Assembly: GCF_019112545.1 (NCBI RefSeq)
Contig: NW_025064883.1
Span: 186,001-250,000, forward strand
Length of the DNA stretch: 64,000 bases
Origin: Guyanagaster necrorhizus
Taxonomy: Eukaryota > Basidiomycota > Agaricomycetes > Agaricales > Physalacriaceae
Direction of reading: 5' to 3'
Notes under the pieces: generated by a model
Seen by the model: the letters and a program-made list of their open reading frames with translations, nothing else
What the model was told of the DNA's origin: nothing
Databases searched by the model: none
In this document: positions 26,690 through 36,005 of the stretch, one piece after another
Layout of the letters: each line of letters opens with the position of its first letter
Numbering within the stretch: position 1 is the first letter of the stretch
Made by a program: the position numbers and the translations under genes

Positions 26690-27684
26690 ACCATTGTCCT
26701 GATAGCTAATTTAGGGATAAGTCCTCCTGTCTATGTACAAATAGCAGATATCCTGTTCTCATAATATTGAATATGACCTCTCCTTGGCAGTTGTGCTCCA
26801 CACATAGAGTGGCGATAGGCACTGTAGCTTTGCATGTAAGTGCTGTCACTGCCATCTATTTCTGGCTTGGTCATCTATTGACAATTGGCAAATTGTGACT
26901 CAGCAGGATACCCTCTCCTGCATTATCCTTGCTCTTTGCTGTATGTCCTCTGCTGATGCATATATCCACCCTATTATTGCATTGTTCATAGTCATAGATT
27001 GCATCATTGGCATCTATATGTTTCTCATTGACCCATTAGTTTGATTCTGGGCCATATCCTTTCCAACTGACTAGATAGTCAATAGTTGTTTTTATACCTC
27101 CATCTTGCACCTTGACTTTTCAGTATTTGTAGTTTAGAACTTCATTGATTTTATAATGTTTCTCATCATTGATGAGTTTTAGTGATGGCAGTGGCAGTTG
27201 TTTTTGGTTTGAAAAGACAGATGTGATGTATGGTGTTAGCAACATCTCATTGAAGATGTTATGGACTTTTTAAGTTGTTGATAGTTGCAACTTATATGCA
27301 GAGTTGCCCATCTTGGCAAGAATTTTGAATAAGCCTATTTGTTTGTCTGTGAGTTTCTGTTTGAGATGTGGAAGATAAAGATTTATGATATCCAACCAGA
27401 CTTTGTTATTAGTTGAATATTTGTGAGCCATTCTATAGTGTTTGTCATATTGTTTCTTCATTGTTGAAGCAGTCTTTTCAAGTGCTGTCTTTATTTTCTT
27501 ATAGATTTTTGCTATCATTGCAGCAAAATCTGTGGATACTGGTGTTGTCATATGTTTTCCATTTACTTTGGGCTACTTGTAGATATCTCCTATAGTTTAC
27601 AAAAAATGGTGTTTTGCCAGTTGCTAAGTGAATCCTATTGTTGTGTTGGAAGGCTGCTAATGCCAGCCACTCTGTCCAATCATC
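26690..27684 (-). pseudogene. Element A: end of pol (integrase C-terminus and chromodomain), decayed
   Basis: Minus-strand remains of the integrase C-terminal part (blocks QDDWTEWLALAAFQHNN and ATGKTPFFVNY at 27550-27684; MKKQYDKHYRMAHKYSTN near 27440), then KLQLSTT, LINDEKHYKINEVLNYK and DYLVSWKGYGPESN of a chromodomain at about 27030-27190. Several in-frame stops. The frame continues at 52871 on the other side of element B. A purine-rich tract, the decayed PPT, borders the LTR near 26674-26690. Confidence 0.85.
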
Positions 27685-27689
27685 CTGTC
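27685..27689. repeat. Left target-site duplication CTGTC of element B
   Basis: CTGTC directly precedes the 5' LTR of B and recurs at 52866-52870 directly after its 3' LTR. Confidence 0.9.
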
Positions 27690-28187
27690 TGTTACACACA
27701 TGCTGCTGGCCTCCGCATCACCTAAACCAACCACAATTCCAATCACACTACCCACTGGACTCTGGCCACTTTCTATTACCTACTAATTTCATTTCATCAT
27801 TATCATTTCACATTCATATTTCACATTGTAATATCTAGACCCCAAGCTTGGTAGCGAATATTGACACTGGAACCCAATGGAACCTGACTCAGAATTAGCT
27901 ACTATTAGTATATAAAGCTATGTATATCATCGTAACTACTCAGTTTGAACATCAACTTGAATAAACCACCTATACTTCGCACTCATCTCAACTCCTCTCT
28001 ATCTCATCTGTCGGATTCCGCTCTGAAGGATATTCCTGTTCACTTCTCTGATAGAACTCCATTCTGCCCATCCAGATCCTTGGGCTCTGACTCAAGGGTG
28101 ACATTGCCAATAGCTTTGTCGATGCTCATGCACTCTGCCAGACTCCATGCATGCACTCAAGTCTACTCAATTGGCATGTTCCTAACA
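27690..28187 (+). repeat. 5' LTR of element B
   Basis: 498 bp, TGTTACACAC...CCTAACA. A TATA-like box (agtatataaag, about 27907-27917) lies in the middle. Close in sequence to the 3' copy, with scattered differences that are mostly transitions. Confidence 0.93.
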
Positions 28188-28301
28188 GTATATTTGAACT
28201 CAAACTCTTGAGTCAAAAATTTTATCATATCCACCATATTTACCGAACCCACAGAAACTGATTTTGAACAAATCCAGCCTACCCATCCAAACATATTTTC
28301 C

Positions 28302-30180
28302 ATGGAAGACATTCTGGCCTCTGCTTCAAAGGAACAACCAGGCCTTTTCGGATCGGCCTCCAGTGGAGGACAACCTTCCTGTAGGGAAACCTACAATCAC
28401 TCTAGCTTCACTGCTTGCCAACCTAATTACGATGAATCCCCTAATCCTTTTGATACCACCAGCATTCCAACCAACAGAGTCTGATGGATCAGCCTGATGT
28501 ATGGTGCCTAAACTGACCCCTCAATAAACCCCTTATCTCTGGACAACATGCACAGGGATTTAGACAGCCTAGACTCAGAGGGCAGAGATGAAAACACTCC
28601 TACTCATACTCCCATCTAATGAGAACCAGGTGACAATCCACTAAACCCTTTTCCAGGTGGACCAGGAGGACCAGAAGGACCAGGTGATTTCAATGGCCTA
28701 GGCAGCTCTAATGGCTCTGCAGGAAGTAACAATCCAAACCAGCAGGACATGTTCCTAAAATTCATGAACCTGCTATGAGGAGTCTCTGCTTCCCTTAATA
28801 ACCCTAAACCAGCCACTATCTGCACTAAGGTCAAGAAACCAGAACCATTTGATGGCTCTGACCCTTGCAAACTAAAGGCTTTTATCATCTCTCTTCAGTT
28901 GAACTTCAATGACAGATCTACCACATTTGCAACAGATGCTAACAAGGTTAATTATGCTATTTCATTCCTGGCCAGCACCATGCTTAACTGGTTCGAACCA
29001 GATATTCTTAACCCCAATCTACGGAATCCACCAGTCTGGCAATTCTCCTATGCAGCTTTCCTAGATGAGCTTCATAACAACTTTAGCTTCTTTGATGCTA
29101 TCAGAGATGCTAAAGATGCATTAGAACATCTTCAGATGCATGATGGGGATCAGATCATGAGGTATATAGTCCAATTCAACCAGTATGCTTTACAAATTGA
29201 GTACGGAGATAACTCCCTCCACCATGCCTTTTACTATGGTCTCTACACCCATATCAAGAATGATATGGCACACTATGGGAAGCCAAACAATCTTTGTGAT
29301 ATGTGCTTCCTCGCCCAAGAACTTGATGCTCGCTACTGGACTCAGAAGACTGAAATTGCCTGTGAAAATTGGGACAATAAATTCTCCAACTCCAAATCCA
29401 AGAGGTCTAACACATCTTCCTCAGACTCCAGCTCCACATCAAAATCTACCACCTCTAAGCCCTATGCTGACAAGCTAGACAAAGATAGCTATCTTACTCA
29501 GGAAGAAAAAGACTGCAGGCACCAAAACAACCTTTGCATGTTCTGTGGAGCCAAACACAAGATGTTAAGCCCAAATTCCACATGACTACTAACACATGAT
29601 AAACAGTTTGATACCTCGCACTTCGGGTATGTCCAACTGAGTTCACTGATGTGTTAATAGAGGTGTGAGATCAAGGCGTTGCAAGTAGCAGAAGCTCGAG
29701 ATAAGATGATGAAGTAAAACTTTAGTTCGAGACTGGGGTATTACAGCGAGAACTAAGCTGCTTAAATACTGTTCTGTTATCGTACTATAAATAACTGTTC
29801 ACAAAAAGCTGTTGTCCTGCTGTTATGCTGTTTCCTCTACCATTGCCAGTCTCTCCACAAAAACTATTGTCCTGCTGTGTGCTGTTACTGCTGCACTGCA
29901 GTTGGAGGACAAAAAGGTCATTGTCTCTCCCTTTACAGCACATAGCCATACAGTATGATACTGACTGACTGGGTTGCTGACCAAGCTTTCCCATGGTCAT
30001 AAATGCTGGCCTAAGCACCCTGACTAAGTAAGGATAGGGGTCACTTCTGAAGAAAAAGAAAAGAAAATAGGAAAAATCGTAACATAAGATCAAAGACTGC
30101 AACAAGTGGAAGGCAGCAGCCTCTGCTAAGAGTTGTGCAGCAAAAGTCGACACTGCTCCTGTGGAACCAATCCTGATGGA
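28302..30180 (+). pseudogene. Element B gag, interrupted by solo LTR E
   Basis: Candidate start MEDILASASKEQPGLFG at 28302. The frame is broken by several stops up to 28800, then open from 28899 with the capsid-like retrotransposon gag region (WQFSYAAFLDELHNNFS, GLYTHIKNDMAHYGKPN). It ends with a Cys-rich nucleocapsid-type motif, CMFCGAKHK, that is cut by solo LTR E at 29563; the matching KDCNKWKAAA follows right after E at 30090. The motif spacing is one residue shorter than a standard CCHC knuckle. Confidence 0.8.
29563..30084 (-). repeat. Solo LTR E of the A/C/D family inside the gag of B
   Basis: 522 bp, TGTTAAGCCC...TCGTAACA on the plus strand, that is minus orientation, similar to the LTRs of A and the reverse complement of those of C and D. 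There is no internal sequence. Flanks are CAAGA (29558-29562) and TAAGA (30085-30089), a 5-bp TSD with one C-to-T change. It is the product of LTR-LTR recombination, retains some CpG, and disrupts the nucleocapsid motif of B. Confidence 0.9.
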
Positions 30181-30189
30181 GTCAGAAAA

Positions 30190-32258
30190 CTAGGAAGCAA
30201 CCCTGTTTCCTCCATACAAGTTCAGGGTTGCATTGACTCTATTTGCACACCAGAGGTCATCACTCTCAATACAACATCCCTTTCCAATCACTCCTTCCAT
30301 ATTCCCCTCTCAGCAGAATTACTGACTACTACAGAATCTGATGGTTCTCCAACTTGTATCATTCTGTGTTTTCTTGCTCTTATTGATTCTGGCTCTAGCC
30401 ACTGCTTTGTTGACACTAAGTATGTAGCTGCCAATGAAATTCCCATTAAAATCATCCCTAGTGTGCAACTTCAATTATTTGATGGCTCCATTAGGAGCTG
30501 TATATTTCAAATCACAACTATCCCCATCTGTTTCTCATCCAGAGACACCTTCACCACTGACTTCTATATCACTCCTCTGGATTCATCTTGTAATCTTGTC
30601 TTAGGATACAACTGGCTCTCTCACTACAATTCTCTGATTGACTGAGTTAAGAACAGTATCATTTTCTGCTTAAGCTACCAGGATCTCACTCCAACCAATT
30701 CCACAGCCTCCGCCACATCCCAGAGACTTCTGTACTCACAGGACAATAGTCCATCCCCCTCTGAGCCTTCCAGCTCAAATTCAGGACTTTCGTGCCCATA
30801 AGACAACAGTCCACCCCTCTCTAAGCCTTCCAGCTCAAATCTGAGACTTCCATGCTCACTGGACTCCATCAGTCCAACTCCCAGGGCTTCATCCCATTCC
30901 AAATTGACTCTGGATAACTGATAGACTCTATTCCCATATGAACTCATCTACTCCTATCCTCCCTCAGAGTCTTTTACTATGAAAGCACATCCAAAGATCT
31001 CCATCATATCCACTGCTGTATTTGTCTAAGCCAGTGCAGAAGAAGGTGTTCAGCAGTTCATACTGCAGCCTTCCTTGTCTAATATTGGAGCCAAAGCTGC
31101 ATCCACAGAACCAGCAGATCTTTCATCAGTACCAATAGAGTACCACGATTTTGCAGACATCTTCAGTGATACCCTCTCCGAAAAGCTACCCGAACACAGA
31201 CCATATGACCTTAAAATCAATCTTGAAGAAGGAACATCTCCACTGCTTAGCTCTATTTATTCTCTCTCAGAATTTGAACTCAAGGTGCTATAAGAGTTTA
31301 TTGATGATAATCTGTGCAATAGGTTCATTATGCCATCTCACTCTCCACATAAGGCTCCAGTCCTATTTGTCAAGAAAAAGACCAGTGAACTCCAACTTTA
31401 TATCGACTACTGTGGCCTAAACAAAATCTCCAAGAAAGATCACTACCCTCTCCCCCTCATTTTTGATCTCCTTGACTCTGCCCACTCCACATGCATCTAC
31501 ACCAAGCTCGACCTCAGGCATGCCTACCATCTTGTTCACATAGCTAAAGGGGATGAATGGAAAACAGCCTTTTGGACCTATTATGGATTCTTTGAATGGC
31601 ATGTCATGTCTTTTGGCCTCACAAATGCTCCAGCAGCATTCCAACGATTTGTGAATGATATATTCTCTGACATGCTCGATATATCAGTAGTAGTCTATCT
31701 CGACGACATTCTCATATATTTCAACAACCTGGAAGATCACCAGAAACATGTTTGAGAGGTTCTATACAGGCTTAGAGCTAATAGACTCTATTGCAAAGGT
31801 TTCAAATGCGAATTCAACCAGGATTCCATGAAATATCTAGGCTACATCCTATCACCTGAAGGACTTCATATGTCTAAAGAAAAAGTCAAGGCCATTGTTG
31901 ACTGGCCAGTACTGTGAAAAGTTAAGGACATCCAATCTTTTCTTGGTTTTGCCAACTTCTACTGCTGCTTCATACATGAATATAGCAATATCGTTCTTCC
32001 TCTTACATGACTCATCCACAAGGAAACTCCATGGAAATTTGATGACAAATGCTTGGCCACCTTTAATGAGTTGAAACAGGCCTTTACACATGCCCCCATT
32101 CTTACCCACTGGGTCTCCGATCAAAAGATAGTGGTGGAAACCAATGCCTCTGACTATGCAATTGCAGCTATCCTTTTCATCTATCTTGAAGATGGTGAAA
32201 TTCACCCCATCGCTTTCCACTCCCAGAGCCTCCACAATGCTGAACTCAACTATGACAC
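30190..32258 (+). pseudogene. Element B pol, first part: protease and reverse transcriptase
   Basis: Aspartic protease block LIDSGSSHCFVDTKYV near 30386-30435 (active-site Asp-Ser-Gly). After a Ser/Pro-rich decayed linker, RT blocks follow from 31135: YHDFADIFSDTLSEKLPEHR, then RCGLNK-like YCGLNKISKKDHYPLPLI, and VVYLDDILIY with YLDD at 31696-31707. RNase H begins near 32120 (VVETNASDYAIAAIL) and is cut at 32258 by element C. Frame broken by several TGA/TAA stops. Confidence 0.85.
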
Positions 32259-32693
32259 TGTTACGATTTATTCCTTTTTTCTCCTTTCTACCCCTATTTA
32301 CGCTGAGTCAGAAGGCACAAGACCGTGGGAAGCTTAGTCAGCACAACTAAAGTCTTCTATCGAGACGTTATGACGGTCGCGCTCGACGACATACAATCGC
32401 CCTTTTATGTATGATAACGACGCTCCAGGACAATGAGCACAATGGACGCAGACACACATAATAAGCAGTAGTATAATTAGCAGACAACCGTATAGTATTT
32501 AAGGACGACAGCTCTCGCTGGTATACCCCAGCTTCGAGCTAAAGTTTATAACACACCATTCTACCTCGAGTCTACATCTGACCTTGAGTCACATCGTCCG
32601 GATATACATATAGTGAACTCAGGTGATTCCTCGAAGTGCGAAGGAACACTTGTTTATCACGTGTATCAGTTCACGTGACGCTTGGGCTTAACA
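32259..32693 (+). repeat. 5' LTR of element C
   Basis: 435 bp, TGTTACGATT...GGGCTTAACA. TATA-like tatttaag at 32496-32503. The sequence agcttcgagctaa (32530-32542) lies 34 nt downstream of the TATA start, where transcription should begin. Confidence 0.95.
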
Positions 32694-32694
32694 A

Positions 32695-32707
32695 TTAGCT
32701 CGAAGCT
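32695..32707 (+). promoter_or_regulatory. Self-priming primer-binding site of element C
   Basis: ttagctcgaagct, one base after the LTR end, is the exact reverse complement of agcttcgagctaa at 32530-32542 in the LTR. In Tf1/sushi elements the first bases of the mRNA fold back on the PBS and prime reverse transcription instead of a tRNA. No tRNA 3'-end match (TGG) is present here. Confidence 0.75.
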
Positions 32708-32749
32708 TTCACCTTCCCTTTCTCAAGCCCAATAGTGCTGAGAAACTGA

Positions 32750-33508
32750 ATGCCGCCAGTAACCACCGCGGACTTGAATCACGACTTCTTCGAGTTAATA
32801 GCTTCCATTATCGGAACATTGCTCGGTCTTCTAGCCATCATTACCCTTTGCCGCGGACGACAATCAGTAGCAGCTTGGATAGTCAGGCACTATCAAGCAT
32901 TCCAGCACATCCAGCAGATTCTACGCAACGTAACCCCCGATCTACCTTTCCATGACATCCCCCCCTCCGCCAGAACGTCCTTCTTCCCGCAAGAGGGACC
33001 CATACCAGAAACCGGGAATAGCGACCCGGATCAGAGGAGCCTTCACGAGGAGGAAGGACCAGAACACACCCGACGACACGGCAGAGACCGCCACCCTGCT
33101 CTCACAGGGTTCTGGAACCTGTGGATGACGAACGTCGCTCAGGAGCCCGCCGAGGTCTCCAACTACGTTACTCCGGCCGGCTCCCCCGAGCATTCCGCCT
33201 CCCCAATTCCCTCAGGGATTGGAAACCATGCTCGGGACTCCCTTGATGCCGCTCGGATGGCTTCGGGACCCCGCGAAAGTCCCCACCCCCCCCAGAACCC
33301 CCCCGAAACCCCCACCGAACCAAACTCCAGCTCCAGCCCATCCGTCAGCAGGCTGGGGATTGACAATCCACGAGGAAGGGATATCCACCCCGACTACGAC
33401 AACGCAGACATTGCCATCTTGGCGGCGGGAGATCCCTACCGACACCTCCACGTGGGAAGTGGGCCCGAGGACGGGACCGCCAGCGAAAGGGGAAGAGCAG
33501 CGACGTGA
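32750..33508 (+). CDS. Element C ORF1: protein with N-terminal membrane segment
   Basis: 252 aa from ATG 32750, first ATG after the PBS. Residues about 15-35 (LIASIIGTLLGLLAIITLC) form a hydrophobic segment likely to be a membrane helix or signal anchor; the rest is hydrophilic, Pro/Ser/Arg-rich. The same N-terminus is recognisable in A (59399 minus) and D (44261). It overlaps ORF2 in the +1 frame. It may be an extra protein or the N-terminus of gag reached by frameshifting. Function unknown. Confidence 0.6.
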   Translation: MPPVTTADLNHDFFELIASIIGTLLGLLAIITLCRGRQSVAAWIVRHYQAFQHIQQILRNVTPDLPFHDIPPSARTSFFPQEGPIPETGNSDPDQRSLHEEEGPEHTRRHGRDRHPALTGFWNLWMTNVAQEPAEVSNYVTPAGSPEHSASPIPSGIGNHARDSLDAARMASGPRESPHPPQNPPETPTEPNSSSSPSVSRLGIDNPRGRDIHPDYDNADIAILAAGDPYRHLHVGSGPEDGTASERGRAAT

Positions 33509-34775
33509 AGAATCATACACCGAATATTCCCAGAGTGGGATCTTGCCGTCCCCTTCGATTACGATGAGGCAGTACGGCAGCAGCAGCAGCAGCAGCAGCA
33601 GCAGAATCAGAACCGAGAGGAAGAGATCAGGCGAACCCAGGAGGAGCTCGCCGACTACGTCCGAGAAGAGGCCCGAGAGCAGTACGAGGCCGCAGAGTAT
33701 GATAGGCAGGGAAGGGCATGAAGAAGGATGGAGGAGGTCGAAAGGATGGGGTCAGCCTCCCCTAGGGAGTATGAGCTCCGCACCGACACCGGATCTCCTT
33801 TCAGGGAGCCCGATTCCGACAGTGACCCATGGACCGGTCCCGCCAGCATCGTCAGCTGGAACGAGGCCATCAGGCGAGGAAATGCTGAAGGGTCCCGACC
33901 CATCGTCCTCGAATACCCCGCCCGCACCGACACCATCTCCTCCGACGCCGATTCCGTCCTCGGAGCCTACGGGCTCCGAGTATCCGACAATGCCCACGTC
34001 CCCGACAGGGCTCTCCAGCGATTCCTGGGCAGCAGGGTCGCTCGACAGTTCCTTAATCCCGAGTTCCAGCGACTCTTCAGCGTCTATAGCCGAGAACTGG
34101 AGGAGACAAGAGCGCGTGGTGGGACACGCTATAGCAGACTCAGGAGTCCTCCCATCGCCTGAACGAGCAGTCGAGGAGATGATGGACCAAGCACCCAAGT
34201 CAACGGGAGGGTCCCCGATGACCCTTCGACCAGTCGTGCTGTCCATCTACGACCAGCCCGTCAGTTCCCTCCTCGAGGAAGAGGACAGCGGGGACGAGGG
34301 CGACGAGGAGGACGACGAGGACAGTGATGACCCATACCGACGACTACTGGAACGAGCAGGAGAAGACACGGACGAAGAGGCACTGCAGGAGGAGATTGAA
34401 AGAGCCAGGAACAGGGAGTACCAGGAGCTGTACGAGCAGGGGAGAAACTACTTATGGCAGGACAAGCGCTGGCAAGCGACGTCCTTAGGACTTGAATATA
34501 GGTACGTGGAGGGTACTGAGAAAGAAAAAGTTTTACAGTATGCCGCAATGGAATACGCATGGAGAGAGTATGGACGGCGGCATCCAGAAGATCCGCTCGT
34601 GCCGATACCTCTATATCGGCCCGTCAGCAAAACAAATGCACCGGCACCAATGCCGCGAACCCCCCCCATCCAGCCGAAACGAGCAATTTACATCGCTCCC
34701 TCTATCCGAAGTCGGGCCGAAGACAGTCTGTCCATCCGAAGTACGGCATCACGGCTTATCCGAACCAGAGAATGA
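33219..34775 (+). CDS. Element C ORF2: Pro/Ser-rich upstream part of gag
   Basis: 518-codon frame, +1 relative to ORF1, Pro/Ser/Glu-rich with an acidic stretch (EEEDSGDEGDEEDDEDSDD near residue 365). The block TPLMPLGWLRDP has a counterpart in D (ETPWMPFRWLQAP). It ends at TGA 34773-34775 and the same frame continues directly into the gag core, so this stop probably arose by CGA to TGA. The start is uncertain because translation may enter from ORF1. Confidence 0.55.
   Translation: METMLGTPLMPLGWLRDPAKVPTPPRTPPKPPPNQTPAPAHPSAGWGLTIHEEGISTPTTTTQTLPSWRREIPTDTSTWEVGPRTGPPAKGEEQRREESYTEYSQSGILPSPSITMRQYGSSSSSSSSRIRTERKRSGEPRRSSPTTSEKRPESSTRPQSMIGREGHEEGWRRSKGWGQPPLGSMSSAPTPDLLSGSPIPTVTHGPVPPASSAGTRPSGEEMLKGPDPSSSNTPPAPTPSPPTPIPSSEPTGSEYPTMPTSPTGLSSDSWAAGSLDSSLIPSSSDSSASIAENWRRQERVVGHAIADSGVLPSPERAVEEMMDQAPKSTGGSPMTLRPVVLSIYDQPVSSLLEEEDSGDEGDEEDDEDSDDPYRRLLERAGEDTDEEALQEEIERARNREYQELYEQGRNYLWQDKRWQATSLGLEYRYVEGTEKEKVLQYAAMEYAWREYGRRHPEDPLVPIPLYRPVSKTNAPAPMPRTPPIQPKRAIYIAPSIRSRAEDSLSIRSTASRLIRTRE
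33578..33604 (+). repeat. (CAG)9 trinucleotide repeat in element C
   Basis: Nine CAG units. In the ORF2 frame they are read as a Ser run. Such repeats are prone to length change. Confidence 0.9.
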
Positions 34776-36005
34776 CCGGCCTGGCAAACCACTCAAACCC
34801 AGAACCCCTGGACCGGCAAAGGAAGCCGGCTTCTCGGCGGACAACCTCCCCCGGACCAAGCAGAATCAAGCGGGAAGGATCCCGTTCGAGACGACCCCAA
34901 GGCGGTCCGCCTCGGATTTACGGTGCGGGACGAAGTAATTGTCCGGGTCGTCGACCCAAAGGGAAGCCCGGTCGCTGACGACAATTCCCTACACTCCTTC
35001 CCCGGGCCACCGACGGAATGGAAACAACCGCCATTTGGTGAATGGCCTAACCCGATGGGTGCACTCCCGGTCAATGCCAATGTCTTAGCATGTCACCCTG
35101 ACCTCCTTCGAAAGCCCCGCCCCTTTAAAGGGGCCTCGGATGACATCGACCGATTCCTGGTGGACTGTGAACAATACTTCGAGGTTTATATTGGGTACAT
35201 TGGTACCGATATGAACAAGGTCGCCTTCGCTACCTCGTACCTAGAGGACAAAGCGAAAACGTGGTGGATCCTGATCTCCCCAAACTTCCATTCCACCACT
35301 AGGGAGCATTACCGATATCCCTCGTGGCCGGTATTCAAACGAATGCTGAACAACAAATTCATTGATCCCGCAGTACAGGAAGTACATAAACAGAAGATCA
35401 AGGAATACAAAATGGGAGATAGGGCAGCCACGGATTACTTCGACGAGCTAGAGCGACTTGCGAAACTCGCCGGAATCAGGGAAGATACTGCGAATGACGG
35501 AAGGATGGTGGAGGCGCTCAAACGAGGAGTTCCCTCCTCGTACCTCACGATGATCTCGGCCATGGGCGTCAAAATGTTGATGCCTGTGGGCTACGACGAA
35601 TGGAAGGAATGGATCATCGAGATGTATAAGGAGCGACAAAGGCAGAAAGCAGAGGCAACGACACTGCAAGATTATTCCAAGAAGTCGACCCCGTCAACCC
35701 CGAGCAAGTCGGGGCAAACTGCTGGGAAATCATCGGAATCTCCTCAGGTGCTGAGCTACAGAAGTCAGAAGACCGGGACGGAGACTACATATACCGGTGC
35801 CAGTAAACCAATGGACATCGATCGGATGAAGAAGGAAGGGAAGTGCTTCAACTGCGGGTTGAAAGGCCACATGGCCAAAGACTGCCCAAAGAAGAAGCAA
35901 ACCCGCGAGGACATACGAGCACAGATCGCCGAGTTGCAGAAGGAGGACGAAGCATTAGGCAAGGAGACGAAGATCGAGGAAGTAAAAGACAAGGCCGATC
36001 AGTGA
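34776..36005 (+). CDS. Element C gag core (capsid and zinc knuckle)
   Basis: Same frame as ORF2 after the TGA at 34773; the longest stop-free piece is 34776-36005. Retrotransposon-gag region: FKGASDDIDRFLVDCEQYF, SYLEDKAKTWW and WPVFKRMLNNKF, at about 35130-35360. The CCHC knuckle CFNCGLKGHMAKDC is at 35844-35885. It ends at TGA 36003-36005. Family role: forms the virus-like particle and binds the RNA. Pol overlaps it in the -1 frame from the knuckle onward. Confidence 0.85.
   Translation, partial: PAWQTTQTQNPWTGKGSRLLGGQPPPDQAESSGKDPVRDDPKAVRLGFTVRDEVIVRVVDPKGSPVADDNSLHSFPGPPTEWKQPPFGEWPNPMGALPVNANVLACHPDLLRKPRPFKGASDDIDRFLVDCEQYFEVYIGYIGTDMNKVAFATSYLEDKAKTWWILISPNFHSTTREHYRYPSWPVFKRMLNNKFIDPAVQEVHKQKIKEYKMGDRAATDYFDELERLAKLAGIREDTANDGRMVEALKRGVPSSYLTMISAMGVKMLMPVGYDEWKEWIIEMYKERQRQKAEATTLQDYSKKSTPSTPSKSGQTAGKSSESPQVLSYRSQKTGTETTYTGASKPMDIDRMKKEGKCFNCGLKGHMAKDCPKKKQTREDIRAQIAELQKEDEALGKETKIEEVKDKADQ

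Noticed and set aside
28188..28215. Self-priming PBS in element B
   Set aside because: Only about 7 matching bases between the sequence after the LTR and the presumed transcript start; too weak compared with the 13-nt match in C and D.
33578..33604. CAG run as a CRISPR-like or regulatory repeat
   Set aside because: A simple trinucleotide repeat inside a retrotransposon ORF with no spacers.
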